DNA of 64,000 bases, taken from Erinaceus europaeus. Taxonomy: Eukaryota > Chordata > Mammalia > Eulipotyphla > Erinaceidae. The stretch's first letter is position 1. Each line of letters opens with the position of its first letter. The stretch spans positions 35,183,375-35,247,374 of the forward strand of contig NC_080181.1 of assembly GCF_950295315.1 (NCBI RefSeq), written 5' to 3'. The notes below the pieces were generated by a model. It saw only the letters and a program-made list of their open reading frames with translations. It had not been told where the DNA came from and did not search any database. The translations under genes and the position numbers were made by a program. Below are positions 9,778 through 20,593 of this stretch, in pieces.

Positions 9778-9882
9778 GTAAGTAACCAGCTTATCAAGTT
9801 ATATTAAAGTTATTTTTCCCACTTTGTCAATAAAATAATCATAGAGCATCTAGATACATTAACTATTTTAAAATGTTTTGTC

Positions 9883-10003
9883 CAGGGCAGGGAGATAGCA
9901 TAGTGGTTATGCAAAGACTCTTATGGCTGAGGCTCTAAACTCTCCGATTCAATCCCAGCCACCACCGTAAACCAGAGCTCTGCAGTGCTCTGGGAAAAAA
10001 ATA
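9883..10003 (+). mobile_element. second SINE family, sense
   Basis: It has the pattern gggagatagcatagtggtta, atgcaaagactcttatggct, gattcaatcccagccaccac, agctctgcagtgctctggg and an A-rich tail. A diverged relative is at 21,935-22,050. It is tRNA-derived by its A/B-box-like spacing but distinct from the ERI-type copies elsewhere. Confidence 0.65.
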
Positions 10004-10202
10004 CAATTCAAAAATGTTTTGTCCAACATTGTTGTCTTGGAGGTGTTGAGGGGAGTGATTATATGTCAAATTAATAATGCTGCTTTAATTAAAAATCTCA
10101 AATATAAATATATATTAAATTTAATTCATTATTATGTTTTGCTCCCCCAAATTATTGCTGAGACTTCATGTATGCACTATCCTCTATTCCAGAAATGGCT
10201 AA

Positions 10203-10204
10203 TA

Positions 10205-10236
<32 letters not shown>
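10203..10236 (+). repeat. (CT)n microsatellite
   Basis: An uninterrupted CT run immediately precedes the antisense SINE at 10,255. Confidence 0.85.
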
Positions 10237-10244
<8 letters not shown>

Positions 10245-10254
10245 ACCTCTCTCT

Positions 10255-10581
10255 TTGCCTCCAGGGTTATTGATGGAGCTTGGTGCCTATACTAGGAATC
10301 CACTGCTCCTGGCAGCCATTTTTTAGCTTTTTTTTTTTTTTGGTGTTGTGGTTATTGTTGTTCTGTTCCTACTATTGTTGTTGATAGGCCAGAGAGAAAT
10401 AGAGAGAGGAGGGGAAGACAGAGGGGGGAGAGAAAGATAGACTCCTGCAGACCTGCTTCACCAATTGCAAAGCGACCCCCCTTCCTTGGTAGAGAGCTGG
10501 TGCTTGACCTAGGATCGTTGTGCTGGTCCTTGTGCCCCCTACTATGTACACTTAATCTGGTGCACTATTACCTAGCCCCCC
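10255..10581 (-). mobile_element. ERI-type SINE, long form, antisense
   Basis: It starts with a gcctccagggttattgatgg / gcttggtgcctatactaggaatccactgctcc module, then ttgttgataggccagagaga, cagacctgcttcaccaattg, ggatcgttgtgctggtcctt and a degraded head. The first module is the same as the one opening SINE-a of every macrosatellite unit (gcctcaaggtgttatagcc, cagtgcctgcgccacgaata), so that unit SINE belongs to this long form. Confidence 0.75.
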
Positions 10582-10599
10582 CCAATTTTTCATATAGAA

Positions 10600-11205
10600 G
10601 TTGACAGAGAGGGAGAGATTAAGGCTGTTGACCTATTCATTTTCATGAGTTATTTCCTTATTGATTGCCATATTTTTTTTGTAATTCTTTGGATATGAGT
10701 CCTTGATGAGCAGTGTGTGTCTTTTGAAAATACTTTCTCTGGTCTGTGGTTTAATCTTCTGTTCCTTGGATAGCATTCTTCGAAGAAGAGGCACTTTTTA
10801 ATTTCAATGGAGCCCAGCTCAACACTTCTTTATGAGTTTTGCCTATGGGGCAACACTCAAGGTTACGTTGAGTTCCTCTTAACATTTAGGAGTTTTATAG
10901 TTTTGGAATTTCACATTGAGGTCCATAGTACATTTCTGAGTTGATTTCTAGGAAGTGTGTGACTCTGTGTCTAGATTTATCTTCTTCACGTCTGTATGCC
11001 TAGTAGTTTCAGCACCACTTGTCAAAGAGACTACCTTTGGTCCATTATACGACCTCTGTTCTTTCACCAAAAAAAAAAAATAGTTGGTACTATTTTTGTC
11101 AGGGATCTCTATTCTATACTGAAATATTCTGCTCTAGTCTATTGACTTTTTTACCCCATCAATGCCACACTGTATTAATCATTACTGCTGTATAAATCAC
11201 TTTTT
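10600..11205 (-). mobile_element. L1 ORF2 3' region, antisense, degraded
   Basis: The run attctttggatatgagtcct, gttttgcctatggggcaac, ttgagttgatttctaggaag, agcaccacttgtcaaagaga, then tctattctatactg and the ending cactgtattaatcattactg is the familiar antisense text of the mammalian L1 ORF2 3' region. Frames are broken throughout. Confidence 0.7.
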
Positions 11206-11633
11206 TCCCATTTGAATATTTATTGTCACTGGGGCTTCATGCCTACATAACTCCATCACTCCCAAGCAGCCTCCTCTCCCTCTCCCTCTCCCTCTCTGCC
11301 TCTCTCCTCTCTTTCTACATATAGAGCACAAAAGATGTTTCAGACTAAAATCAAACATGGGAAGTTACTAGTTAACATATAGTCAAGATCATTTGAAATG
11401 ACAGGCACAGGGACATACAGACATCAGCCCTACCAGACTGTTCATTTCAACAAAATAACCAGCTTTCACATTCGAACTAAGAAGCAGCAAATGACACAAG
11501 TATTCAAGAAAATAGTTTGGAGAGAAGGTCAGTTGATAGAAAATACTGTTAATCTGGGTGGCTGAACCCTAAAACTTATTTTACTTTGCCACCTTGCCTT
11601 TCTTTGGAAGTCAGCACCTGCATGAGTCCACTG
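11206..11633. other. SINE-like fragment then unique sequence
   Basis: 11,206-11,330 resembles the start module of a long-form antisense SINE (cactggggcttcatgcctac) followed by a CTCCCT tract (11,271-11,297). 11,335-11,633 has nothing I can assign. Confidence 0.35.
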
Positions 11634-11653
11634 CTCTCATGGACACTTTGTTT

Positions 11654-11697
11654 TCCTAATTTTTATTTACTGAATTTAGACAGCCAGAAATCAAGAT

Positions 11698-11740
<43 letters not shown>

Positions 11741-11871
11741 AGAGAGATACCTGCATCCCTGTTCTACTGTTTGTGAAGCTTTCCCCTTGCAGGAAGGTGA
11801 CTCGGGGCTCAAACCTGGGTCCTTGTGCATTGTACTGTGTGTACTCAACCAGGTGCACCACCACCCAGTCC
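11654..11871 (-). mobile_element. ERI-type SINE, antisense, with GA microsatellite
   Basis: A perfect 20-bp target duplication (ctctcatggacactttgttt) stands at 11,634-11,653 and 11,872-11,891. Inside are a (GA)n run (11,701-11,738), cccttgcaggaaggtgactc, caaacctgggtccttgtgca and the head accaggtgcaccaccaccca. Confidence 0.92.
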
Positions 11872-12104
11872 CTCTCATGGACACTTTGTTTAAGACACAG
11901 GTGAAGAGAGCAGTAAAGAGGGAGTGACAGAAATAGGAGAGAAACCACAGCACCGCTCCTCTCCTCCTGAAGCTGCACCAGGTGCTACTGTTAGGGAAAG
12001 AGACCATCCTGGGTCCTCTTGGGTTAACTGCTGACAAACCTCCACAGCTGAGTCCTGCAACCAAGGTCGAGCTACCAGCTGCTTGAATCTGATCATCAAG
12101 GTGA

Positions 12105-12650
12105 ACAGATAAGGTCAAACACTTATCCATAAGGACATATGCTCCTCCGCATTCAGAGCTGAGTTATTCATAGTAGCCAAGGAATGGAAGCAGCCTAAAT
12201 GCCCCAAAACAGGTGACTGGCTAAAGAAGTCATGGGTTCCATATTCAAAGGGAGACTACTCTGTAATCCAAAAAGATGATATTGTATCCTTTGGGATACA
12301 ATGGATGGAACTGGAAGTGATTATGCTCAGTAAAGTAACTACTGGAGAGTTTCACTCGTAGGTGGTAACTAAAGGACTGATGCACATGAAGAAGTAGAAG
12401 GAGAAGGAGACAGAGATGGAGAAGGAGAAGGAGGAGGGTAGGAGGAGGAGGAGGAGAAGGAGGAGAAGGAGAAGAAGAAAACAGAAGCCAACCGTTTCTA
12501 AGACTTGCGAGAGATCTATGATGGTTATCGTCAGGAGGCAGGACACAGAACTTGGATGGTGCATGTGACATGGAACTAGACCTTGTAATCTTACCATCTT
12601 GTAACATACTATTAGAGACAGGGAGAGAGAGCAGTCAAAACTATCTGACA
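12105..12650 (+). mobile_element. L1 3' end, sense, with internal GAAGGA tract
   Basis: 12,150-12,360 reads gttattcatagtagccaagg, gcctaaatgccccaaaacag, then gggatacaatggatggaact and tatgctcagtaaagtaact, the well-known sense L1 text at the end of ORF2. 12,485-12,605 (cgagagatctatgatggtta, then catggaactagaccttgtaa) resembles a L1 3' UTR. A purine tract of gaagga repeats fills 12,371-12,480. Confidence 0.65.
12371..12480 (+). repeat. (GAAGGA/GGAGGA)n purine tract
   Basis: About 110 bases of almost pure purine lie within the L1 3' end. The plus-strand purine and minus-strand pyrimidine bias could adopt triplex structures. Confidence 0.8.
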
Positions 12651-12657
12651 AAAACAA

Positions 12658-12811
12658 CCACTCATCCTTGTGAAAGGAGCAGTCCTGAGTCTTAACCAAA
12701 TATAGCCTCACACCAAAGACTAGTTGCTTTTTTGTTTTGTTTTTAGTTCTGGCACTTTTAACACTTAGAAGCATAATGTATTCACTCTCAAACCCTAGAG
12801 CAAAGAGAGAA

Positions 12812-12851
<40 letters not shown>

Positions 12852-13392
12852 GACTTGATTGGATGACTCCCGGTTAGTCACCTTGAGGTTACTTTTCTGA
12901 CAGTTTCCTTCTGATAAAGTCTTTTAAGTTTTTTGTTTGTTTGTTTGTTTGTTTGTTTAGCATTAGAGGATGGAAAGGGTCTTTAGTGGAGCTGCACCTC
13001 AGCCAAGTGGCAAGTGCTGATTTTATTGTATAGTTGATTCACCTCATCACTCAAAAAGCCAAGTACCCCCCACCCACCAAAAAAAGAACATGGTTAGAAA
13101 GAACACAGGAAGAACCTGCAGGAGCTGTGTGGAAGCCCCGCCCTCCACCCCCAGCAGCTGCTCTTCAAGCTTTTCAAATACTAGCATCTGCCTTGAACTC
13201 TACCTCAACCTTCTGGGAGCTCACTTCCTATGCCTGACTCTCAGCTACCAGAGATTCACAATGCCTGTGGTTATGTTGATTCATTGCCTCATGGCCAGAA
13301 TGCAGTCAACTTTCTGGCTGGAGCAGAATTTAGTATGAAACCCCATATTATCCATTCAGACATATTTAATCAATGGCTAAAAAACATTTTTT
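12658..13392. other. mostly unique sequence with two microsatellites
   Basis: It holds (AAAT)n at 12,811-12,850 and (GTTT)n at 12,932-12,958. The remaining DNA has no supported gene; short frames at 13,034-13,424 overlap in three phases and lack splice or start support. Confidence 0.4.
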
Positions 13393-13702
13393 TACCTCAC
13401 TGGAGCTTGGTGCTGACACTATAAATCCATTGCTGCTGGCAGACATTTTTTTATGTTTTATTGAACAGGAGAGAGTAACTGAGGAAGGAGGATAAAATAT
13501 AGAGGAAGAAAGAAAGATAGAAACACCTGCAGAGGTGTGTCTTGTGTATCATCCTTCCTGCAGTTGAGGAACATCCTTCCTGCAGTTGAGGAACATCCTT
13601 CCTGCAGTTGAGGAGCTGGGGGCTTGAACCCGGATCCTTCCACAGAACCTTAAATTTAGTACTGTGTGCACTTAACCAAGTCCACCATTGCAAAGCCCCC
13701 CA
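13393..13702 (-). mobile_element. ERI-type SINE, long form, antisense, with internal triplication
   Basis: It opens with cctcactggagcttggtgct and ccattgctgctggcagacat, then a body with aaagatagaaacacctgcag, then gggggcttgaacccggatcc and the head cacttaaccaagtccacca. Within it catccttcctgcagttgagg occurs three times with a 22-bp spacing (13,551-13,616), where other copies have the motif once. Confidence 0.8.
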
Positions 13703-13860
13703 AAAGAAATTTTAAGAGCAAAAGATACAAGGAGATGATTTTAGAGAAATGAACCATATATAAATGACTAACAGCTTTGTCATAAAATACCCCCTTTAAC
13801 ATTCGGTTAAGTAAGCTGGACTATACCCATACAGTGAAATCCTACTAAGAAATACTCCCC

Positions 13861-14143
13861 AGGGAGTTGTGCAGTAGCACAGCAGGTTAAGCACACGTGG
13901 TGCAAAGCACAAGGACTGGTGTAAGGATCCCGGTTTGAGCCCCCAGCCTCCCCACCAGCAGATGAGTAGCTTCACAAGCGGTGAATCTGGTCTGCGGGTG
14001 TCCATCTATCTCTACCCCTCTCTGCCTTCCCCTCGTCTCTCCATTTCTCTCTGTCCTATCCAACAATGATGACAACAATAATAACTACAACAAGAAAACA
14101 ACAAGGGAAACAAAAGGGAATAAGTAAATAAATAAATTTTTTT
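13861..14143 (+). mobile_element. ERI-type SINE, sense
   Basis: The order is gggagttgtgcagtagcaca, gcaggttaagcacacgtggt, ggatcccggtttgagccccc, agcttcacaagcggtgaatc, ctgtcctatccaacaatgat and an (AAAT)n tail. It is a slightly diverged sibling of the copy at 5631. Confidence 0.88.
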
Positions 14144-15237
14144 AAAAAGAAAAGGAATACCACCCAAAGTAAGTATTAACACCCACAGCTATCTATGTTT
14201 CCAATTATGTAAAGGATGGTAATTTTTAAAAAAAATCCTAAAAGGTCAGGTGCAGATACCATATGAACCCCTTTATATAATATTCTTGAAGTACAGAATT
14301 ATAATGATGAAGATGGTTGTCAAAGGTGATGCAGTAAGAAAGGTGGCAAGGGATTCTGGGTGGTAAGATGGTAATGTGAGCTTCCTTATGTGAACAGAAA
14401 TGTTGTGAGTCTGACTATCTCTCTGTGAATCACCTCATCGGTAGATACATACTATGTTTCAGTTTGGAGAGTTATCACCATGGGATCAAATAGGGCACAA
14501 GTCTTATGAAATCACTGTGGTTTCCTAAAAACTACATGTGAGTCCACAGTTACTTCCTAAGAAAATGATTGTTTTTTTTAGAAAATCAACAGCCGTCTAG
14601 GAAGCCAGTCTGCCAATTGGTCAGTTAGGGCAGGGCATGAGCCTTAGAATGTTGCCATCGCAGATCGGTGACCATGACTACTGTGGAATCCTCAGAGTAA
14701 GTGAGTGAGTTGGCAGGGTTTGGAGTGCCTTACTCAACTTTCAAGTCAGTGTCAAAGATTGAAGAGCAAAGTATGTCTGCATCCTCTCGAAAGCCTTCCA
14801 GGCATTCAGGGTGTTTTAGTTGGTTGGCCAGGCTGAGGTAGGTAGTCTTACTACATACTTCTGGATGTGGTCATCAGAGAAGGAGGGCAGGTTGAGGAAG
14901 TCCTCTGGTCCTGAAGTTCAGCACTTGCTTCATGGACAGTTCCTCATGGGGCTAAGATATCTTTAGCTCTGCTGAATACTCTAGAGCAGGATCTCCATTC
15001 TGTTATCTAAATCCTCACAGCCTGTGATTATTTCTTTACAAATTTATGTATCATTTTGTCTGCTATAGGAGACCACACACTGACTTGTTTTTTCCAACCC
15101 TCTTGCAGTCCTCCCATTTCTTCCTAGTTGTCCCCCTTCCTACAGGTTCTTGAGTGGTAGGTAGCTTTCTTGCTTTCTTTTTCCCTTTTTTAAAAAAAAT
15201 TACTTTTATTTATTGGATAAAGATAACCATAAATTAA
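14144..15237. other. mostly unassigned stretch
   Basis: 14,144-14,640 and 15,000-15,237 show nothing recognisable apart from A- and T-runs. 14,640-14,990 carries a possible minus-strand pseudogene, listed separately. Confidence 0.35.
14640..14990 (-). pseudogene. possible processed pseudogene, parent unknown
   Basis: On the minus strand two consecutive frames read like protein: DFLNLPSFSDDHIQKYV (from about 14,910 downward), then in another frame YLSLANQLKHPECLEGFRED and DADILCSSIFDTDLKVE. One frameshift would connect them, and stops follow. Composition is unlike the SINE and L1 DNA around it. I do not recognise the parent gene, and the call could be wrong. Confidence 0.25.
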
Positions 15238-15697
15238 TGTTGTTTTTGACAGGTTAGCTTGTTTTCGCCGGGCTGGCTTCACAGGCGGGTAACAGATGAC
15301 CAAGGACTCATGGTTGAGCTGTAGGCAGTATCTCTTTATTCATGCAGGACACAGCACAATCTAAGATGAGCTAAGCTAAACTCAAGTACTGTAAAACTCA
15401 CAATGCTGTCTTTATATATACTTGCCAAGTAGGGTGGAAACAGGATGTGACATAGAGAGGGTGGAGAGAAAAGTGACTGGTGAAAATCAGAGTGTGACAA
15501 GGAGGGGATCAGGGTGTGACAAGGAGGGGGCGGAGCAGGTGAGAATCCTATCACTGAACCACCAATGCCCTGGAGGGAGGGTGGTACTTGTTAACAGTGG
15601 TTATGTAAATAGAATGAAGTGGTTATGTAAATAGAATAGTGTTAAGCAGGGGGGATTTAAACCAAATGAAACAGAAGGGGTCTCATGCATACCAACA
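15238..15697 (-). mobile_element. retroviral LTR, antisense (3' LTR of a minus-strand ERV)
   Basis: The 460 bases are bounded by TGTTG (15,238) and CAACA (15,697). On the minus strand a polypurine tract (complement of ttccccctttctttttaa, 15,699-15,716) lies just upstream, as required before a 3' LTR. A TATATATAAAG-type box reads on the minus strand near 15,411-15,421, and a polyadenylation signal (complement of tttatt, 15,332-15,337) lies about 80 bases further on. The parts are in the right order and spacing for U3-R-U5. Short direct repeats inside U3 (gtgacaaggaggggatcagg / gtgacaaggagggggcgg; ggttatgtaaatagaatgaa / ggttatgtaaatagaatag) resemble enhancer duplications. Confidence 0.8.
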
Positions 15698-15884
15698 ATT
15701 CCCCCTTTCTTTTTAACTAATGGCCATTGTGGGGTGAACAGAAACCTATATCGTATAGGCGTTTTCAAAAGAACTGGCATAAGACATGGATAACAAAATA
15801 GGCGAGCAGCAATAACCAATGTAATGTCAAGGGGAACGTTTCTTGCCTCAAAGAGCAAGGCCTAGCAGGCAAAATGACATTTCT

Positions 15885-15998
15885 TGCCTCTAGGAATGCT
15901 TCATGCCTCTGGGAGCATCTCTTGCCTCAAAGGGCGTTTCCTGCCTCTGTGGGCATCTCTTGCCTCTTGGGGCGCTTCATGCCTCTGTGGGCATAACC
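15885..15998 (-). repeat. 19-bp minisatellite in ERV
   Basis: The core TGCCTC recurs at 15,885, 15,904, 15,923, 15,942, 15,961 and 15,980, exactly 19 bases apart, with the variable filler (t)ctgggagcatctct / aaagggcgtttcc. Single copies also stand outside phase at 15,844 and 16,020. Confidence 0.85.
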
Positions 15999-17047
15999 TT
16001 ATAAGGAGGGGGAGTTTTCTGCCTCTGGGGAAGAGCCTGCAGGTGAGGGGACATGGTCTATAAAGTCTCAAGGCAATTGTCTGAAGTTAGTCTTTGAGAA
16101 ACACAGCAGCATGTACCAGTAAGTCCGATGGAGGTGTCAGTCCAAAGTAGCTGACCACAGAAGAAAATTCCAGAGGATGAAAAGCTGCACGTCTGTCTCG
16201 ATGGGGAATGTCGGCCACCAGAGTTCTGCTTTTCTGTAGAGAGTGAGCTTTGGAGTCTGTGAATCTGTTTCTTCAGGTGTCAGGTCTCATCATTGGTTTC
16301 CGGGGGCGATGTCAGAGAACAGGATCCAAATGGATTTCCAGGAATTCCATTTGAGTAGGTGTTTTTTCATGTGAGGACTTTGACAGCTGAAATTCACTTA
16401 CTTGTCAAACAAAACTTGTAGCAGATTAGAAGTTTACTATAATTGATAACTCCATTATAATTGGAAGTCCTTTCTAGTATGATTTTAAGGTTGTTTAAAC
16501 AGTTTAAACTCAATAAAATGTGGAAAGGTAAACAGAAGAACCACGGTTAAAAGCCTCAGGTATGGGAATAATTAACATAATCATTGTACTATCTGCCCCA
16601 CCCATAACTCATACAGTTTTCAGGATTAAACGTTTCAGATTCATGTCAAGACGTAAAAGAGAAATCAAAGGAGGGAAAAAACCATTTTTGGATTGTTTCT
16701 GGATGTCTCTAGAAATCATGGCTGTGTAGAAATCAGCATTTTTTTAAAAGTCAATGTCAAACAAAAATTCAGTCATTCAAATCATTCTCTTATGAAACGC
16801 AACTTGAACCAGATTATCAAGATCTCACCATGTAGGATTAAGAATCCCCGGAGGGCGTCCGAGTCCAAAAAGCTCCTCGAAATTCCATTTAGGGTGTTTC
16901 TGACTGTTCCTGCTGGATTGCTTCAGGCACCCATTTTTAAAAGCGTCTTCCCATTGAAGAAAGAATCCAATCAGGAGAATAGAACTAACCACGTGTCTCC
17001 ATACTTGGGAACTGCCAGGGTACTGGAGAATGCTCCTCAAACTAGAG

Positions 17048-17295
17048 TAGTCCTTCTCCATGGGAAACATTCGAGAAGAAGTCCAGAAAGTCCCAGTGGA
17101 AATCCCCATGCATATCCCAAGGTCTACGATCACGGTCATAAAGAACCAAACTGTGGCCCAGAGCAAAATGTAGTCCTTTTCCTCAGAAAACATGAGAGAG
17201 GGAATCCAGAAAGTCCAAGGAGAAATCTCCGTGCATCTCCCAAGCAAGGGGGTGTAGAGGATGGAGTTAAGAATCCAAAAACCAAAGCAGTTTTT
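17048..17295 (-). repeat. imperfect 122-bp tandem duplication in ERV open frame
   Basis: gtagtccttctccatgggaa at 17,048 recurs as gtagtccttttcctcagaaa at 17,170, and both are followed by ccagaaagtcc and then catgcatatccca / cgtgcatctccca. On the minus strand the duplication gives two related hydrophobic modules in one frame (G-T-F-W...EKDY and W-T-F-W...EKDY). Function unknown. Confidence 0.7.
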
Positions 17296-17744
17296 CAAAG
17301 GGAAAATTTTCCTTTCACTAAGAATGTATGTTTTAAGTCTGTGCTAACCTTGTTTTCATTAATGTGTGTTAACCCCTAAGTAACTAAAGTTTGTTTTAAG
17401 TTTTAAATAAGATTTAGTTAAGCTAAATGTGGTTTTAAAGATCCAGACTCATAGAGTTGGCACACCTTTACCAGAGTAAAATATAAGACAGTTTCATTCT
17501 TCTGATAGCTAATATCAACATCAATTCATTAATTAAAAGATTTTCTGAGATATCTAGGCATGGTAAAATGCCTCTGTAGTCTCTCTCACTCTTGTGAAAA
17601 TTGTAGATATTACCAGCACCTCAATATCAACTGCCACTGTTTGTTAATTTAATTCCATGCTTGAACTGACTTTCTAATAACCCAGTCAATGTAGAGCAGT
17701 GGCCTTGCAGGAAAAAAAAAAGGGTTAAACATATTCCTGGCCTG

Positions 17745-18400
17745 ATAAAAAATTTTTTTTTTCAACAGATGTGATTCAACAAAATTATTTAGTGTAAAAT
17801 GGTCATCTAAAAGAAATGTTAACAGTAAAAAATTTATTTTAACATTTCAGCTATAAGGTTTATCTTAGCTTTTTAAGTTACCTATCCAAATCAAAGTGAA
17901 AGATCAGTTAAGTTGTGTACCCACCCTTGTTCATAGCTGCCCTAAGGGTGTGATAGCTTTGTGATAAACAAAGGTCCTAGCAAACAAAGTTTAACATTTT
18001 ACTTAAAATTGTTTTAAGACTGGCTTGGGTTAGTAAAAGATAACACAATAGTTATGTTAATTATTTACATGCCAGAGGCTCTTGCGCTGGTTTTCCTCTT
18101 TATATCTTTCTGCTTTTAAAAATTATCCGGTTTGTTTTAAGACACTGCCAGAGGTTTATTCTTGATAAATTAAGGTAATACATTGTGTTTTTGGTCTGAT
18201 AGAAATTCGTTTTGGCAAATCCTGATTTAACAAAATTAATATTTTGAACATTTAAACTATGAGGTTTTATTTTAGTCTTTTAAGTTGTCATATTAGAGTT
18301 CTAAAGAGTAAAATCTATTTATATCTATGCTTACTCATGATAGCCTTGTGATGAGTAAAGATCTTAATAAACTAAAGGTATAATAGTGTGCTTAAACTGT
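17745..18400. repeat. diverged tandem pair of AT-rich ERV-associated segments
   Basis: Copy one (about 17,745-17,990) and copy two (about 18,195-18,400) share cctgataaaa / tctgatagaa, gattcaacaaaatta / gatttaacaaaatta, aacattt...ctataaggttt / aacatttaaactatgaggttt, ttttaagtt and gatagctttgtgat / gatagccttgtgat. The spacing shrinks from about 450 to 390 through small deletions. The pair lies between the two ERV remnants, and its parent element is not clear. Confidence 0.55.
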
Positions 18401-18719
18401 CTAATCAGTTTAAAATAATGCCAAAAAAATGGTAAAGATTTTATCGTGTCAACACATTAGGTATTGACTTTCTATAACATATTGGTATATTCTAATAAAG
18501 AGCCTTCTAAAATCATAGAAAAAACCTCAAGTCAATTCTAACCCTTAGATCATCAATTAACTTGGTACAAGTTCTCCCCCTAAGTAAATAATTATAGGTA
18601 CATCTGCACATGAAGAACTGACTGCTCATATGGTAAGATTTAAAACTAAACATTTTTAATTTTTTATTTATGGGTGTGTGATGACTCCTAAAGTCACTCA
18701 TATCCTAAATTTTTTCTCA

Positions 18720-18997
18720 TTTTTTTACAAGCCTCTTAAAAAAATATTTTAACGCTTGACCTGCCATAGTGAGAGCACTTTACTGGCTCCTACATTGTTT
18801 AATTAAGATCTTGCTATTCAGACTTTTAAGATTAATCTCCATTGATAAAAGCCAATGCTCTCTGACAGATTGATGTAATTCACCTGCCCATGTTTAGTAA
18901 ACAAAAAAAAACTTTTTTTCTCTCAGTTGATATTTTTTCTAAATTTATATGGGCTACAGCTCAAACAAGAATAACTAAAACCCTTAAGCTCAATTAA
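18720..18997 (+). pseudogene. ERV integrase core relic
   Basis: From 18,866 the plus strand is open for 44 codons that match the start of a retroviral integrase catalytic core, the enzyme that joins proviral DNA to the host chromosome. The first catalytic Asp (third residue) and the second Asp (in a V-D-x-F-S context) are visible, followed by the I-W-A-T-A-Q-T block typical of betaretrovirus-like (class II) integrases. The codon just before the core is TGA where the family has tryptophan, and TAA TAA follows, so the third catalytic residue is lost. The preceding 140 bases are degraded zinc-binding-domain sequence. Confidence 0.7.
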
Positions 18998-19099
18998 TAA
19001 AAAAGAAGGAGAATGCACCCCCCAGTATTCAGTTGGCTAAAGTGTCAATGAAGTAACATACTAAATCTTTTTAATATTTACAAAAATTCTAATAGTCCA

Positions 19100-19996
19100 T
19101 TTATTATATCTCATTGACAAAGCCACCCACTTTTCCAGTCATAGAGACATATTCTTTTTCTCTTTTTTCAACACTGGATGTCCATGTTTGCTTTCCTTTT
19201 ATTATGGTGGATGACATTATTGCTCTTGCAAAATCCACAGAGTCCCTGTTGGCAAGTCCTTACCACAAAGGACGCCATGGCAGTATATACTCCAGCTAAC
19301 CTCACCAGCTTATCCAAGTCTTCTCTTTCTGCTGACCTACCACTGCTGACTTCATCTTTGCATGTTTATTGACTGCTCACTTTTCTCAAAATATTCCTCG
19401 ATGTTCAAGGAACCTCACCTTAACTTCTAATGTGTATGCACCTCCTCTGTGTTTTGGTACAACACCATCCTATATTTTCATGTCAATTCTTCTCTACCTG
19501 GTCTTTGCCTCCTAGATTTGCTTGTTCCACAGCTGACCCTCTATGAAGAAGGAAAATTTCATCAGTTGGCACTGACCAGACCAGATGTGCTGTTTCTTCC
19601 CCTGGACATCACATCCACTGACTGCTTCCCTTAGACTTGCTGGTGGCATGCTAGGACACTCTATATATTCCTCCCATAAATTTTCTGACAAATTACAACA
19701 GGTTATAGACTCCACCACAAATAGTCTTGAGTCACTACAGAGCCCCTTATGAGACCCTTATTAGTCTTTTGTTAATGATTACCTTAAGGCCCTTTATTTT
19801 TAATAAGATTACTGATTTTATAAAACGGCAAATTGACTCCTTGGCATTAAAACCTTTGCAAATACATTATCACAGACTTGATTTGGCTGACAGAGGCCTG
19901 GCTGAACCTGAGGATGACAGAACCCTTTTCGGATGGCATAAAACTCAGAATTATGCATCGAGACATCCAACCATGGCAGGGCAAGGACACCAGTAA
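19100..19996 (+). pseudogene. ERV envelope relic, transmembrane subunit and tail
   Basis: 19,520-19,740 contains, in broken frames, a fusion-peptide-like hydrophobic stretch and a heptad-repeat stretch of a transmembrane envelope subunit. 19,727-19,996 is open for 89 codons and reads as the membrane anchor plus cytoplasmic tail of a gamma/D-type retroviral envelope. Several stops separate the parts, so no functional product is expected. The part 19,100-19,500 is likely surface-subunit or leader debris. Assignment is by overall pattern. Confidence 0.5.
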
Positions 19997-20285
19997 GGGG
20001 TGCAAGGCAAAGCACTTGAGTCCCCCGTGAAGAAAACCTGATTTGCATGGAGGTTGGTGTCAGCAACAAAAATTGTTTCCCTAGAAACTGTGGCTCTGGC
20101 TGCCCTCCCCAAAACGACACCGAGAGCCTTATAAGATGTGGGAAGGTTGGTTTTGCACCCACCCCGTGGGAGGAATCAGGTCAATACTTCCCTCCTCTGG
20201 TTATGCCCACCAAACCTGCTGTTAGGGTCTCTGCTCCTCACCCATATTGCCTGCCTCAATTTTAAATTATAACAAAGGGAGGATA

Positions 20286-20558
20286 TGCCAGGAGCCATTT
20301 CTCTGCTTTATAGATGATAAGCTTTGAGACACGGAACCCCTCAAGACAAATGTTAATTCCCCCCTGGGCAGGCCATTTCCCCTTAGGTAAACCATTTATC
20401 AGTAATCAAGTGAGTCAACACAAGTGAGTCAACACACAGTTTGGTTCCTGCCATTTGTTGCAAGGAACATTCTGCTTTGAAGTTTTCTCCCCCTTCCCCT
20501 CCTCCAGCATTCTCTCTCCTTCCCCAAAGCCTTATAGTGCCTGTGTTCTCAGGCATTA

Positions 20559-20593
<35 letters not shown>

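Larger units (their letters stand above)
15698..17298 (-). mobile_element. internal remnant of the minus-strand ERV
   Basis: The region is continuous with the LTR through the polypurine tract. It holds a 19-bp minisatellite (15,885-15,998) and, at 16,825-17,298, a minus-strand open stretch of 157 codons built on a tandem duplication. No gag, protease or polymerase motifs are visible on the minus strand, and no second minus-strand LTR appears upstream, so the provirus is incomplete. The limit at about 17,300 is where the minus-strand frame ends, not a proven junction. Confidence 0.45.

Noticed and set aside
12245..12774. Leu/Ser-rich minus-strand ORFs
   Set aside because: They are produced by the GAAGGA purine tract and the sense L1 3' end.
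16693..17379. 228-codon plus-strand ORF
   Set aside because: It lies opposite the tandemly duplicated minus-strand frame of an ERV and has no recognisable domain; either strand could be the shadow, and neither looks like a host gene.
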